A DNA stretch of 64,000 nucleotides. Origin: Anaerolineae bacterium (lineage in GTDB: Bacteria; Chloroflexota; Anaerolineae; Promineifilales; Promineifilaceae). Both the position numbers and the translations under genes were made by a program. The stretch lies in NCBI GenBank assembly GCA_020848035.1, contig JADLAX010000090.1:62001-126000 (forward strand). Direction: 5' to 3'. A model generated the notes under the pieces. The model saw nothing but the letters and a program-made list of their open reading frames with translations. It did no database searches and was not told where the DNA came from. Below are positions 60,510 to 64,000 of this stretch, in pieces (position 1 is the stretch's first letter; every line of letters starts with the position of its first letter).

Positions 60510-62188
60510 AAGAAATCAAACCTTTACTTTATCGTCCCCCAATATTGCCTGAGGAAACCTTGCCTTCATATCTTTATCGCCTGGCCAGTGCAAATCTTCT
60601 ATCTCCTAACCAACTAGAAGCACTAATCGTTAGCCACCTCAAAACACAAGACAATGTAAAACGGCTGTTGCGAGCAGATTCAATCGATGTTTTGGCCAAA
60701 TTGACAGGCCTTGAGCCTTACAAAATCTTTTGGGCCAGTGAACACAGCCTTGTAACTTTGCTAGAAGATTTAGATGATCAAGGCCTATATGAAACAGTCA
60801 CATTAGACTCTGGGTTTTCATTTCCCTTATTAACCCTAAATGCAACCTCAGCCCACCTAAGGTGGGTATCTTTCTCACAATTTTGTCCATATTGTCTTCG
60901 GGAAGCCGCCTATCAACGGAGAGCCTGGCGTGTAAGAAAGGTGGCGGCCTGCATCCATCATCAATGCCTCTTGGTTGATCAATGCCCAAATTGTCAAAGC
61001 TATCTTTTAGAACAAGACATCATTAAAGCCACTTGTCGTAACTGTCTTTACCCACTTGCCGAAGCGGCTGCATTTGACTTGAGTTGTGATCAAGAAGGCC
61101 TCGCTTCCCAAAGATTGCTCTATTTCTGGCTGAATGCGGGGCCGCAGGTTCGTCTACACCTTCCCCTAGTAACTCCTAGGCTCTTATACCTGCTTGCTTC
61201 GCAAATGATAGAGACAACTCTAAAAGTCAGGCATGGATTAGAAGGATTACATCCGATCCCCAGTATAAATACGCCTTACACTTGGAGAGAGCATGGCCCT
61301 TCTTCAAAACATGCTTATGTACTCTGGGCCACAGCAATCAAAGCAATGCTAGACTGGCCTGTGAATTTTCACCAATTTCTTGAGCATAGGGTTAACGCCG
61401 ACATCTCTGGTTACTCCTCAGGAACGTCAATACAAAAAAGCAAGTGGTTGAGTGGATGGCTGAAACAATGGCCTGAAGAGAAAAATCAACTCATTCATGA
61501 AGGAATCGCCAGCTACTTATATGACAACTTTTCTTGGGAGGACACACAAAGTAGAAGAGATATCCATCATGCCCTTCGTGTTAATAAAATGACGCCTTCA
61601 TTTCCAGCTTTTTCTAGCAATTTTATGTGGGTACGCGAATCCAATGCCTTGAGGTTACTGAACGTGAGGTCAGAGTTAGTTAGACAACTGATTCATGCTG
61701 GATTAATCAGAGCAAATGCCAAAACGTTAAACCACAAAGACCCGCTCATCGCTAGAGAGGATGTCCTTAAAATATACGAACAATGGGTTAAAGGAATTCC
61801 TCTTGATTATGCCGAGCCGGCTTTGCATATCTCAAAAGAGTTAGCACAATATCTAGTCGAAGCTGGCATTTTAGAAACTGTTCATAGTGATGAGCAAAAC
61901 ACCTCTGAATACTTATTGGACAAGGTTGCCCTCAGTAATTTACTTGACAGTTTATACTACAAAACGAGTCGCAGATACTTGGCTAATGCTTCTTTTTATA
62001 GCTTAACGGAAGCCGTCAACATCCTCAAACCGGTGGGATATGATGAACCGAAACTATTGCAAACCGCGTTAGAAAATAGGATTCCGGCTATTCTCTGGAG
62101 AGGAAACACCCTTGGGGATGTTTTGTTTCAGCGAAAGGCTATCAGGGAACTGAAGGATAGTGAAGAAACAACGCGTGTATTCGCGTAA
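60506..62188 (+). CDS. tniQ: TniQ/TnsD-like target-selection protein
   Basis: 560 residues. TniQ start signature LPEETLPSYLYRLASANLLS, a zinc-binding block FCPYCLREAAYQRRAWRVRK with HHQCLLVDQCPNC and a second CRNC pair, then about 330 residues with several HTH-like segments (for example VRSELVRQLIHAGLIRANAK and PALHISKELAQYLVEAGILE). It is longer than the compact TniQ of CRISPR-associated transposons and closer to TnsD, which binds a fixed attachment site. No cas gene or CRISPR array is visible, so targeting is probably by DNA-sequence recognition. Confidence 0.87.
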   Translation: MKEIKPLLYRPPILPEETLPSYLYRLASANLLSPNQLEALIVSHLKTQDNVKRLLRADSIDVLAKLTGLEPYKIFWASEHSLVTLLEDLDDQGLYETVTLDSGFSFPLLTLNATSAHLRWVSFSQFCPYCLREAAYQRRAWRVRKVAACIHHQCLLVDQCPNCQSYLLEQDIIKATCRNCLYPLAEAAAFDLSCDQEGLASQRLLYFWLNAGPQVRLHLPLVTPRLLYLLASQMIETTLKVRHGLEGLHPIPSINTPYTWREHGPSSKHAYVLWATAIKAMLDWPVNFHQFLEHRVNADISGYSSGTSIQKSKWLSGWLKQWPEEKNQLIHEGIASYLYDNFSWEDTQSRRDIHHALRVNKMTPSFPAFSSNFMWVRESNALRLLNVRSELVRQLIHAGLIRANAKTLNHKDPLIAREDVLKIYEQWVKGIPLDYAEPALHISKELAQYLVEAGILETVHSDEQNTSEYLLDKVALSNLLDSLYYKTSRRYLANASFYSLTEAVNILKPVGYDEPKLLQTALENRIPAILWRGNTLGDVLFQRKAIRELKDSEETTRVFA

Positions 62189-62346
62189 ACTAGCTCTTTT
62201 TGATATGAAACGTGTGGAAATTGAGGGGAAAAGTATGCGGCCAACTCACTTCTTGCTTTTTTGACAATGAAGTTTACTGTTATTTGATTATACTCTCTCC
62301 GAAATGTTAGTGTCAGGGGCTGCAGGAGGAACCAGAAAGGATTGAA

Positions 62347-62676
62347 GTGGATCATAACTTGCCAGATAACAGTCTATCCCCAGATGAGTGGAATACAGCT
62401 CAGACCCTTGTTGAAGTCGTTAGAAAAAACGACATGGGCTCTCACATCATTATTTACTTTGAGGATGATTTTTCAGCCATCAACGAGATGAGTCCTTTAA
62501 GTGATTTGGTAATTATTTCGCCTCTAGACAGTGCAACTGTTCGAGCGCTGTCCAAAAAAAAGCTGCTTGATGTCGAATTTCGCCACGGTGATGAATTGTA
62601 TATCGTCACTCTGCGCCAAGAAATTTACGCGGCTGTAGATGCCGGTCTAAAAAGAGGAAGAGACACTCTCCTCTAA
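62347..62676 (+). CDS. Small hypothetical protein
   Basis: 109 residues, GTG 62347 with AAAGGA six bases upstream. Contains HIIIYFEDDFSAINEMS, LVIISPLDSATVRALSKKKL and a terminal amphipathic helix. No family recognised; an alternating beta-alpha order is likely. It lies after tniQ (158-bp gap) and converges on a hybrid kinase gene, as the STAS-like gene at 42396 does with another hybrid kinase, but sequence similarity is not evident. Confidence 0.6.
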   Translation: MDHNLPDNSLSPDEWNTAQTLVEVVRKNDMGSHIIIYFEDDFSAINEMSPLSDLVIISPLDSATVRALSKKKLLDVEFRHGDELYIVTLRQEIYAAVDAGLKRGRDTLL

Positions 62677-62733
62677 AGTCCTCTATTACCAGCAAGTACC
62701 TTAGCTAATTTATCTCAAATCCAAGAAGCAGCG

Positions 62734-64000
62734 TCACTCGTCAATGGATACCTCTGCACGAGCAAACACTCCCGCATTAATTGGGCATTGCTGCAATACG
62801 CTCACGAGAGCGTCCAAGCGAATGGGCTTGCTGAGATAATCGTCCATCCCAATAGTGAGGTATTTTTCTTTGTCGCCAGTAAGAGCATTGGCTGTCATGG
62901 CGACAATGTAGGGCCGTTCTTGTCTATTTGGCCACAGCTGCAATATCCTCTTTGTGGTTTCCATGCCATCCATTATCGGCATCTGAACATCTAGCAACAG
63001 CAGGTCATAGACGATCGTCTGTAGGGCTGTCAGCGCATCTTGGCCATTAGTAACGATAGTTGCCTGATACCCTAACCGATTCAGCATATGACGAATGACT
63101 TTCTGATTTATCGCATTATCCTCGGCCACCAAGATGCTTAGCGGGTGGCGTTGCCCAAGTTCATTATCCGGTTCTTGCGGACTATGAGTTGCTGAAAGTT
63201 TGTGCGGACTGGAAATTAACGGAGGTTCTTCCGTATCCAGCGGGGCCAAAATAGTAAACCGAAATACTGAGCCTTGACCAAGCGTGCTGTCCACCTCGAT
63301 CTCTCCGCCCATTAAATTGACCATCCTCTTGCAAATGACCAGACCCAAACCCGTACCGCCGTATCTGCGGGTCGTAGAGGCATCAACCTGGCTAAATGAG
63401 TGAAATAGGAGAGGAATCGCTTCTGCGGCCAGGCCAATGCCGGTGTCTTTAACAGAAAATTGCAACTGACAAAGCGATTCCTTGATAGAAATAGATGTTA
63501 CCCGGACCTTAATCTCGCCAGCTTCGGTGAATTTAATGGCGTTGCTCAGCAGGTTGAGCAAAATCTGACGCAAACGAGCCTGATCCCCAACAATGTACCG
63601 GGGCACTGTCTCATCGACATCCGTTATAATCGCTAAGGTCTTATTTACTGCCAACACGCTCGTTAGTTTCACCGCTTCCCTAACACACGCTGCAACGCTA
63701 AACGCCTGGGCCTCCAGGTCCAGTTTGCCAGCCTCAATCTTGGAGAAATCTAAAATGTCATTGAGCAAAGCCAAAAGCGCGTTGCTGCTCTCATGGATCA
63801 TCTGGGTATATTCCCGCTGGTCTGCTGGTTGGGGCGAAGTAAGCAACAGATCGGTCATGCCGATAACCGTATTGAGAGGCGTGCGTATTTCATGGCTCAT
63901 GTTAGCCAAAAACTCACTCTTGGCCAGTGTGGCTGCTTCGGCTGTCTGCTGGGCCAAACGAAGATCCTCGTTTGTTTCTTTCACCTTCAACAAGGCCAAT
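62734..64000 (-). CDS. Hybrid sensor histidine kinase, C-terminal part (5' end outside window)
   Basis: 421 residues visible; the frame runs off the window edge. Coiled coil then HisKA (NMSHEIRTPLNTVIGMTDLL), HATPase_c (NLLSNAIKFT, DTGIGLAAE, GTGLGLVICKR) and a receiver domain (LVAEDNAINQKVIRHMLNRL, LDVQMPIMDGMETT, SKPIRL). BarA/hybrid-kinase type. The sensor region is not seen. It could be cargo of the Tn7-like element or lie outside it. Confidence 0.92.
   Translation of the reverse strand, partial: LALLKVKETNEDLRLAQQTAEAATLAKSEFLANMSHEIRTPLNTVIGMTDLLLTSPQPADQREYTQMIHESSNALLALLNDILDFSKIEAGKLDLEAQAFSVAACVREAVKLTSVLAVNKTLAIITDVDETVPRYIVGDQARLRQILLNLLSNAIKFTEAGEIKVRVTSISIKESLCQLQFSVKDTGIGLAAEAIPLLFHSFSQVDASTTRRYGGTGLGLVICKRMVNLMGGEIEVDSTLGQGSVFRFTILAPLDTEEPPLISSPHKLSATHSPQEPDNELGQRHPLSILVAEDNAINQKVIRHMLNRLGYQATIVTNGQDALTALQTIVYDLLLLDVQMPIMDGMETTKRILQLWPNRQERPYIVAMTANALTGDKEKYLTIGMDDYLSKPIRLDALVSVLQQCPINAGVFARAEVSIDE

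Noticed and set aside
41743..64000. CRISPR array or CRISPR-associated transposon
   Set aside because: No regularly spaced direct repeats of 25-40 bp and no cas gene are visible; TniQ is long and TnsA is present, so a non-CRISPR Tn7-like element is more likely.
1..64000. tRNA or rRNA genes
   Set aside because: No cloverleaf-like segment with conserved GTTCRANYC arm or rRNA core sequence was noticed on reading; a dedicated scan could not be run.

Overview
The window looks like chromosomal DNA of a Chloroflexota bacterium, probably a filamentous Anaerolineae-type lineage. This is inferred from gene repertoire and style (GC-rich housekeeping DNA, FHA/GAF histidine kinases, kinase plus sulfatase-modifying-factor fusions, many small dispersed repeats). 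No rRNA or tRNA gene is present to confirm it. A striking global signature is the 8-bp palindrome ACGGCCGT. I count by eye 62 copies between 1505 and 41172, in coding and non-coding DNA and in all codon phases, and none from 41173 to 64000. It resembles the cyanobacterial HIP1 phenomenon and works here as an internal marker of resident versus acquired DNA.

Layout. 1-6.3 kb: 3' part of a CPA2 antiporter with Usp domains, a repeat-rich gap, a short family I pyrophosphatase, a membrane pseudokinase-FGE fusion, and an FHA-GAF-GAF histidine kinase. 6.5-10.6 kb: a minus-strand operon with overlapping genes, tgt, AAA ATPase, DUF4276-type TOPRIM-like protein, and an FmrO/Arm-type 16S rRNA methyltransferase; the middle two look like an inserted two-gene defence module. 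10.7-12.2 kb: an RsmF/NOL1-type rRNA m5C methyltransferase. 12.2-32.2 kb: an exopolysaccharide locus of Wzx/Wzy type: UDP-sugar dehydrogenase, epimerase, GDP-fucose synthase, methyltransferases, two GT4 glycosyltransferases, Wzx, two Wzy/ligase-like proteins, Wzz, a sulfotransferase, a TPR protein and the initiating phosphoglycosyltransferase. Its middle (15.6-29.4 kb) is AT-richer and poor in the octamer. 32.3-41.7 kb: SCP2-like protein, iron alcohol dehydrogenase, patatin, RarD, a lipoprotein, three membrane proteins related to Nuo/Mrp antiporter subunits, and a DinB/ClbS-like protein.

41.7-64 kb is an accessory, octamer-free region. It holds two STAS-like paralogues flanking a large hybrid histidine kinase, a Nudix hydrolase, and a small toxin-antitoxin-like pair. 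Next comes an unusual restriction-modification-like island: a MutY/Mig-type glycosylase divergent from a C5-cytosine methyltransferase, converging on an operon of a MORC/MutL-like GHKL ATPase, an Mrr-like nuclease-helicase fusion and a small unknown protein. A Tn7-like transposition module (TnsA, TnsB, TnsC, TniQ) follows, with putative transposase-binding repeats in front of tnsA. The window ends inside a second hybrid histidine kinase.

The best candidates for undescribed biology are the ACGGCCGT iterated palindrome, the MORC-ATPase/C5-methylase/helicase-nuclease island with its paired mismatch glycosylase, and the tgt-AAA-DUF4276-FmrO operon. All functions are read from motifs and context; no database search was run.
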